Assembly: GCA_902803155.1 (NCBI GenBank)
Contig: CADCOU010000029.1
Location: 1-9,873, forward strand
Origin: an uncultured Lachnospiraceae bacterium
GTDB lineage: Bacteria; Bacillota; Clostridia; Lachnospirales; Lachnospiraceae
Direction of reading: 5' to 3'
Length of the DNA: 9,873 bases
Position 1 is the stretch's first letter; each line of letters opens with the position of its first letter. A model generated the notes under the pieces. The model had not been told where the DNA came from and did not search any database. It saw nothing but the letters and a program-made list of their open reading frames with translations. Positions 1-6,536 of the stretch are shown piece by piece. A program made the translations under genes and the position numbers.

Positions 1-1
1 C

Positions 2-1081
2 TGCGGCTGGTACAGGCAGGAAGGAGTCCCCTGGGATGTCAGCATGGGAGACTACGAGGTATCGGAAACCCTGTTCCCGGAAGGGATCCGGAAGACGGCG
101 GACATGATCCGGGAAGCCGGGATGATCCCGGGCATCTGGTTTGAGGCCGAATGCGTCGGGGAAGCTTCCGGAGTCTGGCAGGCGGAAGACCACCTGCTCC
201 ACAGGGACGGAAAGGTGCTGACGACAACGAGGAGACGTTTCTGGGATATGACAGATCCATGGGTCTGGTCATATCTGGACTGAAAACTCATCGGCATGCT
301 CAGGGAAAATCATTTCGGATATCTGAAGGTGGACTACAACGATGAGATCGGACCCGGAGCGGACGGATGTGAATCACCCGGCGAGAAGCTCCGCCGGCAG
401 ATGCTGGAAAGCTACCGGTATTTTGAACATATCTCAGAAGAACTGCCCGGCATTATCATCGAGAACTGCGCTTCCGGCGGACACCGTCTGGAACCCGGAT
501 ACATGAAGCGCACGAGCATGGCTTCCTTCTCGGATGCCCACGAATGCGTGGAGATCCCGATGATCGCAGCCAATCTGCACAGATGCATACTGCCGCAGCA
601 GAGTCAGATTTGGGCTGTCATGCGCAGGACCGATTCCCTGAAGAGAACTGCCTGGTCAGTCATCAGCACCTTTCTCGGAAGAATGTGCGTTTCAGGAGAT
701 GTACTGGATCTCTCCGATGAGCAGTGGAGAATCATAGAAGAAGGGATCGCGTTTTACAGAAAGATCGTCCCTGTCCTGCGTAACGGCTGTTCCTTCCGCT
801 TCGGAACAAAGGTGCGCAGCATGCGGCATCCGGAGGGATGGCAGGCTCTGCTGCGCGTTACGGACCGGGAAGGATATGTGGTGTGGAATACCTACGCGTA
901 CGCCGGGAAAGCAGAGTCGTCGCCGGAGATACGCATTCCGCAGTGCGGCCGGTGGGAGATCGCCGAAGTCTTCTCCCATGCGCCGCAGTCCTTCCGTCAG
1001 GAAGGCGATGCCATCATCTGGGAAGACCCGGAGGACTATACCGCATTCGCCATGCGGCTGAAAAAGATCATTCCGGACTGA
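2..1081 (+). pseudogene. GH36 alpha-galactosidase, 5'-partial and interrupted by an in-frame TGA
   Basis: This is the catalytic and C-terminal part of a GH36 alpha-galactosidase, which removes terminal alpha-1,6-galactose from oligosaccharides such as raffinose or galacto-manno- and xylo-oligosaccharides. The frame is open from base 2 (CGWYRQEGVPWDVSMGDYEV) to TGA 281-283, then continues in the same frame (KLIGMLRENHFGYLKVDYND) to the stop at 1079-1081. The catalytic nucleophile is the Asp of YLKVDYN (bases 332-334) and the acid/base is the Asp of SFSDAHEC (533-535); ENCASGGHR is also typical of the family. Both halves align continuously with the family across the stop, so this is a nonsense change (for example CGA or GGA to TGA) and not a frameshift. 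The N-terminal beta-sandwich domain and start lie left of the window. Both catalytic residues are downstream of the stop, so a terminated product would be inactive. Nearby genes end in TGA, which argues against a recoded TGA. A sequencing error remains possible. Confidence 0.88.
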
Positions 1082-1889
1082 AGAGACTCCTGACATAGCG
1101 GATACTGCTCAGATATTCCTCGTCGCTGCTGAGATGCTCGATGATAAAAGGCATGTCCGGATCCGTTTCTTCTGCCCTGCGGATCAGATGCGGAAGATCG
1201 ATCCCCCCGCCGCCGGGATATGTCTCCCTGAAGTGGACGGTATAATCCCCTTCCATGCAGACATCCTTCAGGTGGCAGCTCTTTGTATATCTGCCGAGCT
1301 TTTCAAAGCATTCATCGATAAACTCTTCATTGAAGAAATAACGGACCGGCGTTGTCATCCAGTTAAAGACATCCAGATGCACCGCAAAACGGTCGCGGTC
1401 TACCGCTTCCAGAAGGTTCAGATAACTGTCGGGGCCGTCCGGGATCATCCACGGCATGGACTCGATGGTGAACCATGTGTTTTTCGGATTGACCTCGTCA
1501 ATGATCCTCCGGATCGTCTCCACACCGAGTTCCCATGTTTCTTCCAGATAGTTTTCCCGGTAAGCGCCGTCCCACCGGCTGCCCCGCGCACCGAGTATGT
1601 TGACGCAGCAGCGCGCGCCGATCCGGTCAGCCAATGCCAGCTGGCCGGCAGCATACCGGATGGCTTTTTCCCTCTCTTCTTCATCCGGATCCAGCGTATT
1701 GCGCCAGACTCCCACCTCGGCGATCACAAGACCGTACTTTGCAGCTTTCTTCACATATTCATCCACTGCGGACGGATCGTCCTCACAGGTCAGATGAAAA
1801 TTTATGGCTTCCAGTCCGAGCGAGCGGTGCTTCGCCGCCCATTCCTCCGCACTCTCATGTGCGAGGGGGGATGATGTTCCAAGTTTCAT
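1068..1889 (-). CDS. Sugar phosphate isomerase/epimerase, xylose isomerase-like TIM barrel
   Basis: The 273-residue protein belongs to the AP endonuclease 2 / xylose isomerase-like TIM-barrel superfamily, which includes sugar and inositol isomerases and epimerases. A divalent metal site of the usual kind can be read: Glu143 (FTIES), Asp173 (AVHLDVFNW), His206 (SCHLKDV) and Glu251 (FIIEHL). The N-terminus MKLGTSSPLA forms the first barrel strand, there is no signal peptide, and the length is normal for the family. The start ATG overlaps the stop of the upstream beta-helix gene (ATGA), implying translational coupling; AAGGA lies about ten bases upstream. It is the last gene of the leftward sugar operon, and its final 14 bases overlap the 3' end of the convergent GH36 gene. 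The exact substrate cannot be told from sequence. By context it may convert a pentose or modified sugar released by the neighbouring glycosidases. Confidence 0.85.
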   Translation of the reverse strand: MKLGTSSPLAHESAEEWAAKHRSLGLEAINFHLTCEDDPSAVDEYVKKAAKYGLVIAEVGVWRNTLDPDEEEREKAIRYAAGQLALADRIGARCCVNILGARGSRWDGAYRENYLEETWELGVETIRRIIDEVNPKNTWFTIESMPWMIPDGPDSYLNLLEAVDRDRFAVHLDVFNWMTTPVRYFFNEEFIDECFEKLGRYTKSCHLKDVCMEGDYTVHFRETYPGGGGIDLPHLIRRAEETDPDMPFIIEHLSSDEEYLSSIRYVRSLFSPE

Positions 1890-3103
1890 GACAGAGCATT
1901 CCTTTCTGTACGGATAACCGTCATCCCGTCTTCCCAGGAAGAAAACGGTCCGGGCAGCACTTTGCCGGTATGTCTGCGGCCTGTGATATCAGCCGGTACG
2001 CATGAGACCTGTTTTCTCTTCCGGATCTTCGACGGATCTCTGAGTACCTGCACGGGTTTTGCCGGACCCGGCGCATGCACGGGACTGTCCTTTCTCTCCT
2101 CCAGGCTGAGTTTCCCGTCTTCCAGACGGAAGCCGAACCACGCACTGTTTCCTGTCAGGTCGTATCCGCAGAATTCTCTCCATGTATCCAGATCCAGACA
2201 GAGTTCAGGCGCCGGATACATCACCCGCAGATAGCCGCCGCTCATGCAGAGAAACAGGTTTCCCTCCGACTCATTATCCTGCGTGGGAAAAACGATCGCC
2301 GCTTCAGCGCAGTCATAGAAGATATTGTTCAGGATCCTTGCCTTTCTCGACGTGCCTCCCCGCTCCAGTCCGCCCATGCGGAAGCTGACCGGTTTCGCGT
2401 AGTAGCCGCTGTGTCTGCACTTCCCGATCAGGTTGTGCGCAACGATCAGGCGGTCCGTCCCCTCGCAGTAAACCCCGTACCCGTTTACCACGTCATGTTC
2501 TTTCATTTTGTACCATCCGGAAGAACCCGGCTCGGAAGGAACTTCGGAGGGATCGAAACGGCCTTCCACGTTCCAGATGACATTGTTGTCGATCAGATTG
2601 GTCCCCTCTTTGGTGCACTCGATGAAAATGGCTTCCCTCTGCTCGATCCCGTCCAGGAACAGGTTCGAGGTGATCCGGGTATTCTGTGAATGATCTCCGG
2701 AAACGGTTAATCCCCTGTCCGAAAACTCAGGGAGAGGTCTCAGTTTCCAGCCTGTGCTCTCCGAAAAATCCGTCACTTCCTCCGAAGCCCGGATACAGAC
2801 TTCTTCCCCCGGATACGCTTCGTAACTGATCATATGCGTCGGATCCGTTCCCCCTGCCGCAGGCCGGACGCATTCTCTGTATATCCCGGCCCGGATCAGG
2901 ATCTTTGTTCCGGGAGATGCCAGGGCTGCTGCCCGGCTGATCGTCTGAAACGGCGCATCTTTACTCCCGTCATTTTCATCGGAAGCTGCCGGGTCCTGAC
3001 AGTCCACATACAATATGTGCGTATATGTACAGTCTTCTTCCCAGAAGTCAAACTCTCTTCCGTCCGGAAGGATCGCGGACAGATCCGCTCTGCCATTCAT
3101 CAT
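1886..3103 (-). CDS. Right-handed parallel beta-helix protein, GH120 beta-xylosidase-like but short
   Basis: The 405-residue protein is a predicted right-handed parallel beta-helix. Residues 31-112 (ILYVDCQDPAASDENDGSKD, then PFQTISRAAA, GIYRECVRPA, ASEEVTDF) match the N-terminal region of GH120 beta-xylosidases such as Thermoanaerobacterium XylC. Residues 130-320 hold repeated beta-helix coils (NTRITSNLF, LIDNNVIWN, ILNNIFYDC) resembling the C-terminal half of that family. As I recall, XylC uses an Asp and a Glu 23 residues apart; Asp137 (SGDHSQNTRI) and Glu162 (FIECTKEG) are plausible equivalents, which is inference. GH120 enzymes have roughly 600 or more residues, so about 200-270 residues seem missing between residues 113 and 130. 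This is either a compact subfamily or an in-frame deletion. GAGG lies eight bases before the first ATG. No signal peptide is seen, so action is probably cytoplasmic. It follows the xylanase gene by 51 bases and overlaps the isomerase gene. Confidence 0.75.
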   Translation of the reverse strand: MMNGRADLSAILPDGREFDFWEEDCTYTHILYVDCQDPAASDENDGSKDAPFQTISRAAALASPGTKILIRAGIYRECVRPAAGGTDPTHMISYEAYPGEEVCIRASEEVTDFSESTGWKLRPLPEFSDRGLTVSGDHSQNTRITSNLFLDGIEQREAIFIECTKEGTNLIDNNVIWNVEGRFDPSEVPSEPGSSGWYKMKEHDVVNGYGVYCEGTDRLIVAHNLIGKCRHSGYYAKPVSFRMGGLERGGTSRKARILNNIFYDCAEAAIVFPTQDNESEGNLFLCMSGGYLRVMYPAPELCLDLDTWREFCGYDLTGNSAWFGFRLEDGKLSLEERKDSPVHAPGPAKPVQVLRDPSKIRKRKQVSCVPADITGRRHTGKVLPGPFSSWEDGMTVIRTERNALS

Positions 3104-3154
3104 GATATGTACCTCATTTTAACCGGTTCACTGTGCTCTTCTTCAAAGATACCT

Positions 3155-4375
3155 TCAGCGCGGCCGTATGACGGCCTCCGTTTTTTCTGCTCCGGCGGAC
3201 AGGCGGAATGTACCTGACGCCACGTCGTTCCCGACACGGTAGCTGCCTTTGTAACCCTGCACACGTGCGAAGCCGTTTTCGTCCGTACGGATCTCCCCGG
3301 CTGTATGCCATTCTTCATGGATGAGACGGTGAAGCATATCGTAGGACGGCTTCTTCCGGTTGTCCGTCGTGATCACGCCGCTGGGTGCCCCGAGCCAGGC
3401 GCCATCGGCGAAATCCCATCCGGTAACAGCTTCCACGAGAGGATGGGCAAAGAGGATACGGTATATCTCTTCCATTTCCTCTGCCTGCCGCTGTTCGCCT
3501 TCCGGCGTGGTCGGCCACTCCGGTATCTGATAATCATTGAGGTCTACGATCTCCGGGGGCATCAGGTGCCCTGACACGATCGTATTCTCCGTAAAGTGAA
3601 GCGGCAGTCCGAACGGTTCAAAACGCTTCAGGATCTGTTCCAGTTTGTCCCTTCCCATGTAGCCCTGATGCTGATGCGTCTGAAGCCCGATCGCACTGAT
3701 CGGGACGCCTGCCTCCAGAAGATCGCGGATAAGCTCCGCATAACTGTCGCTCAGGTTGAAATCGTTAATGAGCAGAACAGCGTCCGGATTGGCCGCTTTC
3801 GCCGCCGCGAAGACCTCCTTCACCAGCGCCACCCTGCCGTATTGTCTGCAGATCCTTGTGATGGCATTGTCATATTTATCAAACACCGGCATGATGACCA
3901 CTTCATTGATCACGTCCCATATGTCGATCACGCCCGCGAAATTGCTGACTTCCCTGTGGATCCGCTCGAGCTGTTTCTCGAGGATCGTACGGTTGTCATA
4001 CTTCATCAGCCAGTCGGCACACGCTGTATGCCAGCACAGCGGATGGCCTTTGACTGTTTTCCCCCGCTCCGTCAGGTACAGGGAAGTATTCATAAGGGTC
4101 TCAAAAGCCGGCTCCCCTTCCCTTGTCTCATATCTGCCCCAGTAGAAAGGCAGCGTTCCGTAATTGTACAGGGCCGTCCATTTCTCCATACGGTCTCTGC
4201 AGAACGGGTCATCCTTTCTGTCATTGGCCGCCGGGATCGCGTCAAATGCCCCGCACCCGAACAGAAACTCATGGTTTTCCTGGTCGATCCGAAGTACGGT
4301 ATCTGCCGCTGCATTTCCCTGCTCATCGGTGACATGCAGGATCGTCTCCGCCTGTCTGTTTGCATATTCTTCCAT
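3155..4375 (-). CDS. Cytoplasmic GH10 endo-1,4-beta-xylanase family protein
   Basis: This 406-residue glycoside hydrolase family 10 protein cleaves beta-1,4-xylosidic bonds with retention. The N-terminal ~45 residues look like a small beta-domain (ILHVTDEQGN, HEFLFGCGAFD), followed by the (beta/alpha)8 barrel. Visible motifs are KGHPLCWH (109-116), IDIWDVINE with acid/base Glu158, LLINDFNLSD (201-210), GLQTHQHQGY (230-239) and LHFTENTI with nucleophile Glu263. The common GH10 form around the nucleophile is TELD, so Asn after Glu is a divergence, as is TGWDFADGAW in place of the usual WG(V/I)xD near the C-terminus. A short C-terminal beta tail covers about 360-406. No signal peptide or binding module is seen, which suggests cleavage of imported xylo-oligosaccharides and not of polymeric xylan. 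AGGAG sits six bases before the start. The gene begins 27 bases after the DUF362 stop and lies 51 bases before the beta-helix gene, fitting one transcript. Confidence 0.9.
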   Translation of the reverse strand: MEEYANRQAETILHVTDEQGNAAADTVLRIDQENHEFLFGCGAFDAIPAANDRKDDPFCRDRMEKWTALYNYGTLPFYWGRYETREGEPAFETLMNTSLYLTERGKTVKGHPLCWHTACADWLMKYDNRTILEKQLERIHREVSNFAGVIDIWDVINEVVIMPVFDKYDNAITRICRQYGRVALVKEVFAAAKAANPDAVLLINDFNLSDSYAELIRDLLEAGVPISAIGLQTHQHQGYMGRDKLEQILKRFEPFGLPLHFTENTIVSGHLMPPEIVDLNDYQIPEWPTTPEGEQRQAEEMEEIYRILFAHPLVEAVTGWDFADGAWLGAPSGVITTDNRKKPSYDMLHRLIHEEWHTAGEIRTDENGFARVQGYKGSYRVGNDVASGTFRLSAGAEKTEAVIRPR

Positions 4376-4402
4376 CGCTGACTCCTGTCCTTCCCTGTGT
4401 GC

Positions 4403-5530
4403 TTATTTTATCGTATGCAGCTCATAGCTTCTCGTTCCCAGGCCGATCTTCTCTCCGTGGGCAAGTGTCTCCTTCCAGCGGACATTCGGGTTGCTGTCCA
4501 GGAAATTATCATGGTGATGATGCCAGGAAGGATCTGCAAGATTGTCTCCCAGCTGGCTGTTCCGGACCGGATCCGCCTGCAGGCACAGATCTGCGCAGGC
4601 CTGGTCCAGTGCCACGGGGTCAAAGGAGGCCAGCATGCCGATATTCGGCAGTATCGGAGCGTCGTTCTCGCTGTGGCAGTCGCAGTTCGGGGATACATCC
4701 ATGATCAGGCTGATGTGGAACGCCGGCCGGCCGTGGCAGATCGCATGGGAATATTCCGCGATCCTGCAGCAGAGAATTTCATTGGCAGAATCATTGACAT
4801 TGGAGATGGCATTGAAGGCACAGGCCCCTATACAGCGCCCGCAGCCCTTGCATATATCCGGATCGATATATGCCTTGCGGTCGGCACCGTATGATATGGC
4901 ATTGCTGCCGCATTCGCGCGAGCAGCGTCTGCAGCCGCGGCACAGTTCCTGATCCACGCGGGGAGTTCCGTCCTTGTGCTGGTGCATCTTTCCTGCACGG
5001 CTGCCGCCTCCCATACCGATATTCTTAAGCGTTCCGCCGAATCCGGTACATTCATGTCCCTTAAAGTGAGTCAGTGAGATCAGGACGTCCGCATCCATCA
5101 GGGCCCTGCCCACAAATGCGGTCTTACAGTATTCTCCGTTCGGCACCGGCACTTCTACGTCATCCGTTCCGCGAAGTCCGTCTCCGATCAGAACATGGCA
5201 TCCTGTCGTAATGGTATTGAACCCGTTGATCTCCGCACAGGTGAGGTGATCGATCGCGTTTGCTCGGCTCCCCGGATAAAGGGTATTGCAGTCAGTAAGG
5301 AACGGAACTCCTCCCAGTTCCCGGATCACGTCTGCAACCGCCTTTACGTAATTCGGGCGCAGATAGGCACAGTTGCCGAGCTCACCGAAATGCATTTTAA
5401 CTGCCACGTATTTTTTCTCAAAATCAATGTCTGCGATACCTGCCGCCCGGCAGAGTTTCTGCAGCTTTGTACACTGACTGACACCTTCTTTCGTCCTGAA
5501 ATCCGTATAGAATACTTTTGATTTTTCCAT
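4403..5530 (-). CDS. DUF362 protein with two [4Fe-4S] ferredoxin motifs
   Basis: A 375-residue DUF362-family iron-sulfur protein, probably cytoplasmic and redox-active; the physiological reaction of the family is not well defined. The N-terminal DUF362 part includes VAVKMHFGELGNCAYLRPNY (43-62), FLTDCNTLYPGSRANA and LTHFKGHECTGFGGTLKNIG (153-172). Two adjacent ferredoxin motifs follow: C197-x2-C200-x2-C203-x3-C207 and C227-x2-C230-x2-C233-x3-C237, predicted to hold two cubane clusters. The C-terminal part has PNCDCHSENDAP, GMLASFDPVALDQAC and an odd HHHH run (337-340). I chose the start MEKSKVFYTD because conservation begins there and GAGG lies nine bases upstream. The frame stays open to 5758, but that extension runs through an intrinsic terminator and has no family similarity. 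As the first gene of the run leading to the xylanase, it may share the operon promoter, but a direct biochemical link to xylan breakdown is not evident. Confidence 0.88.
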   Translation of the reverse strand: MEKSKVFYTDFRTKEGVSQCTKLQKLCRAAGIADIDFEKKYVAVKMHFGELGNCAYLRPNYVKAVADVIRELGGVPFLTDCNTLYPGSRANAIDHLTCAEINGFNTITTGCHVLIGDGLRGTDDVEVPVPNGEYCKTAFVGRALMDADVLISLTHFKGHECTGFGGTLKNIGMGGGSRAGKMHQHKDGTPRVDQELCRGCRRCSRECGSNAISYGADRKAYIDPDICKGCGRCIGACAFNAISNVNDSANEILCCRIAEYSHAICHGRPAFHISLIMDVSPNCDCHSENDAPILPNIGMLASFDPVALDQACADLCLQADPVRNSQLGDNLADPSWHHHHDNFLDSNPNVRWKETLAHGEKIGLGTRSYELHTIK

Positions 5531-5731
5531 AAACACCGTCCTCACTTTCTGCTCTGGGAACACATCACAGTATACTGATCTTACTATAGACTCCGTCATG
5601 GCAGGTTTCTTCTCATATTTTGCTGTCTCACATATCGGATTTATGCAGATCTTGACAGATCGTATGCCGGTCGCCAGGCGCCGTGGTCTGCAAGTATACT
5701 TGTACCACGGCTTCTGGCTCGTCGCCTTCAC
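5531..5731 (-). promoter_or_regulatory. Leader and probable promoter region of the DUF362-xylanase operon
   Basis: This 201-base gap lies between the leftward terminator of the STAS gene and the DUF362 start, so the operon promoter should be here. On the minus strand the best -10 candidates are TATACT (5569-5574) and TATAGT (5583-5588). A partial -35, ATGACG (5594-5599), stands 19 bases from the first, which is long, so the promoter call is weak. TATACT lies inside a 10-base palindrome, CAGTATACTG (5568-5577), as an operator overlapping a -10 would. A larger inverted repeat is at 5680-5711. Confidence 0.4.
5680..5711. repeat. 32-base nested inverted repeat, candidate operator or leader hairpin
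   Basis: Arms GCCGTGGT (5680-5687) and ACCACGGC (5704-5711) are exact inverted copies. They enclose a 12-base perfect palindrome CAAGTATACTTG (5691-5702), separated by three bases on one side and one on the other. As RNA it could fold as an outer 8-bp stem and an inner CAAG/CUUG stem with a UAUA loop. No T-run follows on either strand, so it is not a terminator. The GTATAC core recurs at 5568-5577 and 6306-6317, which favours a protein-binding site. Confidence 0.5.
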
Positions 5732-5776
5732 AAAAAAAGAGCGGGACAGCCGCAGCATATCACTGTAAGCCCGCTC
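5732..5776 (-). terminator. Rho-independent terminator after the STAS gene
   Basis: Read on the minus strand, GAGCGGG and CCCGCTC form a perfect 7-bp GC-rich stem (5739-5745 with 5770-5776). An inner ACAG/CTGT extension sits above a three-base bulge, and seven T residues follow (5732-5738). The first base of the hairpin is 90 bases downstream of the STAS stop codon. The plus strand has no T-run, so it acts leftward only. Its position inside the open-frame extension of the DUF362 gene helps to reject that longer start. Confidence 0.88.
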
Positions 5777-5865
5777 ATGTTATGTCTCCATGCCTGTTCT
5801 GTTGTCATTAAGTCGCCGCCTGAAGGCCGGCTCCCGTCCCGACGTCCTCCCGGCAGATGCGTTTC

Positions 5866-6174
5866 TTACTCTTTTCCCTTTATCGCTATCATCGCTGTCA
5901 TACCAGTGATATCAAATATCTCATAGATCTCCGGACTGACATTGATGATCTGAAAATCATACCCGTTCCTCGTAAGGGTAATCAGCTCCCTCAGTCCTGC
6001 GCTGGAGATATATCTCATCTCTCCTGCATCCATAAGGAAGTCTTTCCGGCCCTGCTCCTCCAGAGCATCATAGATATACCCGAATATTTCCGAGACGTTA
6101 TCCGACGATATCCTCTGAGGAAGACCTAAGATGCAATTCCCGTCCTCTGTAGAAACACGCACATTATTAGACAT
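5866..6174 (-). CDS. STAS-domain anti-sigma factor antagonist
   Basis: The 102-residue protein is a single STAS domain of the SpoIIAA/RsbV type. Such proteins bind an anti-sigma factor kinase and free its sigma factor; binding is switched off by phosphorylation of a conserved serine. The phosphoserine loop is clear in MRYISSAGLRELI, with Ser57 and Ser58 both present. The edge strand before it (KDFLMDAGEM) and the C-terminal helix region (IYEIFDITGM) also fit the fold, and the length is normal. The start ATG has AGGA eight bases upstream; a second AGGAG directly abuts the ATG and is too close to be useful. No partner kinase (SpoIIAB/RsbW-like) or sigma factor gene is adjacent, so this is an orphan STAS gene. 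It appears monocistronic: a strong terminator follows, and a divergent intergenic region precedes it. Its cognate partner and stress or sporulation role cannot be assigned. Confidence 0.88.
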   Translation of the reverse strand: MSNNVRVSTEDGNCILGLPQRISSDNVSEIFGYIYDALEEQGRKDFLMDAGEMRYISSAGLRELITLTRNGYDFQIINVSPEIYEIFDITGMTAMIAIKGKE

Positions 6175-6305
6175 CTCCTGTTTCCTGACCTTTCTAAATG
6201 TTTTCTGACTTCAGAAACTGCTTATCTCTTTGTATCACACAGGAACTGTCTGTACAAGAAAAAGGTGCACTTCAGTTAAATTGCTGCTGTGCTGCGCCAT
6301 ATATT

Positions 6306-6317
6306 CAGGTATACCTG
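6306..6317. repeat. 12-base palindrome with GTATAC core
   Basis: CAGGTATACCTG is perfectly self-complementary. It matches the palindrome at 5691-5702 (CAAGTATACTTG) except for one symmetrical, compensated pair of changes, as two sites for the same dimeric regulator would. An inverted GT..AC core is common among GntR-family operators. A palindrome of this length can also occur by chance in a window of this size. Confidence 0.35.
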
Positions 6318-6404
6318 GAAGGTATTGTTTGCCTTTTATTATATGTATTTTACGCCATCTGCACTGAGTGGTATTCTCTAATCAGCAAAGGAAAGAACCC
6401 AAAG

Positions 6405-6431
6405 GGATCCGAAAAAGGATCCGGAAAGGAG
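6405..6431 (+). promoter_or_regulatory. GGATCC stem-loop and ribosome binding site of the small ORF
   Basis: GGATCC at 6405-6410 and again at 6417-6422 can form a 6-bp stem with a six-base GAAAAA loop. It ends two bases before AAAGGAG (6425-6431), the ribosome binding site of the ORF at 6438. The hairpin leaves the site exposed and could stabilise the mRNA. The copies may equally be a small direct duplication (GGATCCGAAA / GGATCCGGAAA). Confidence 0.45.
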
Positions 6432-6437
6432 CAGGCT

Positions 6438-6503
6438 ATGAAGGCATTCTTTATCATGATCGAGCACGCATTCGAGGATTACTATGAGAGTTTTCGGAAA
6501 TAA
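6438..6503 (+). CDS. Candidate 21-residue small protein
   Basis: A short ORF encodes MKAFFIMIEHAFEDYYESFRK. It has an excellent ribosome binding site, AAAGGAG (6425-6431), six bases before the ATG, and is followed 33 bases after its stop by a strong hairpin terminator that works in the plus direction. Nothing else on the plus strand would need that terminator in this direction, which supports a real transcript. The peptide starts with a short hydrophobic stretch (AFFIMI) and continues with a charged, aromatic-rich amphipathic segment, so a membrane-associated or partner-binding peptide is possible. Directly before the ribosome binding site, two GGATCC copies (6405-6410 and 6417-6422) can pair around a GAAAAA loop. 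I do not recognise the sequence and assign no function. The same frame is open back to 6198, but without a ribosome binding site. Confidence 0.5.
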   Translation: MKAFFIMIEHAFEDYYESFRK

Positions 6504-6536
6504 GAATTCCGGCAAAGATAAAAAACTGAATAATAC

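Larger units (their letters stand above)
6175..6437. promoter_or_regulatory. Divergent intergenic region between the STAS gene and the 21-residue ORF
   Basis: This AT-richer stretch of 263 bases should carry promoters for both directions. Two palindromes stand out: TTTCTGA-CT-TCAGAAA (6202-6217), 28 bases before the STAS start, and the perfect 12-mer CAGGTATACCTG (6306-6317). On the minus strand TTGTAC and TACAAA, 17 bases apart, are a poor but correctly spaced -35/-10 pair for the STAS gene. On the plus strand TATTAT/TATATG (6337-6345) could be a -10, but no good -35 precedes it. The plus-strand frame is open from an ATG at 6198, but it has no ribosome binding site and low-quality composition. 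Confidence 0.4.

Noticed and set aside
281..283. TGA as selenocysteine or a reassigned sense codon
   Set aside because: GH36 enzymes are not selenoproteins, no SECIS-like hairpin is evident just after it, and TGA ends other genes in the window.
1134..1874. Long open frame on the plus strand opposite the isomerase gene
   Set aside because: It is an antisense shadow: rich in Arg, Pro and His, without motifs, and the opposite strand encodes a clear TIM-barrel protein. The same holds for 2075-2689 and 3596-4381.
5531..5758. N-terminal extension of the DUF362 reading frame starting MLRLSRSFF
   Set aside because: It crosses a perfect intrinsic terminator and a large inverted repeat, has no family similarity, and a better start with GAGG upstream exists at 5530.
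6405..6422. Paired GGATCC sites as a cloning linker or vector remnant
   Set aside because: Flanking sequence is continuous and native-looking, the spacing forms a natural stem-loop, and no vector sequence is present.
6405..6422. ANTAR-type RNA target hairpin
   Set aside because: The six-base loop is GAAAAA, lacking the A at position 1 and G at position 4, and no second hairpin or overlapping terminator follows.
6198..6437. Longer plus-strand version of the small ORF (101 residues)
   Set aside because: There is no ribosome binding site at 6198, the composition is unlike a folded protein, and the strong site at 6425-6431 points to the ATG at 6438.
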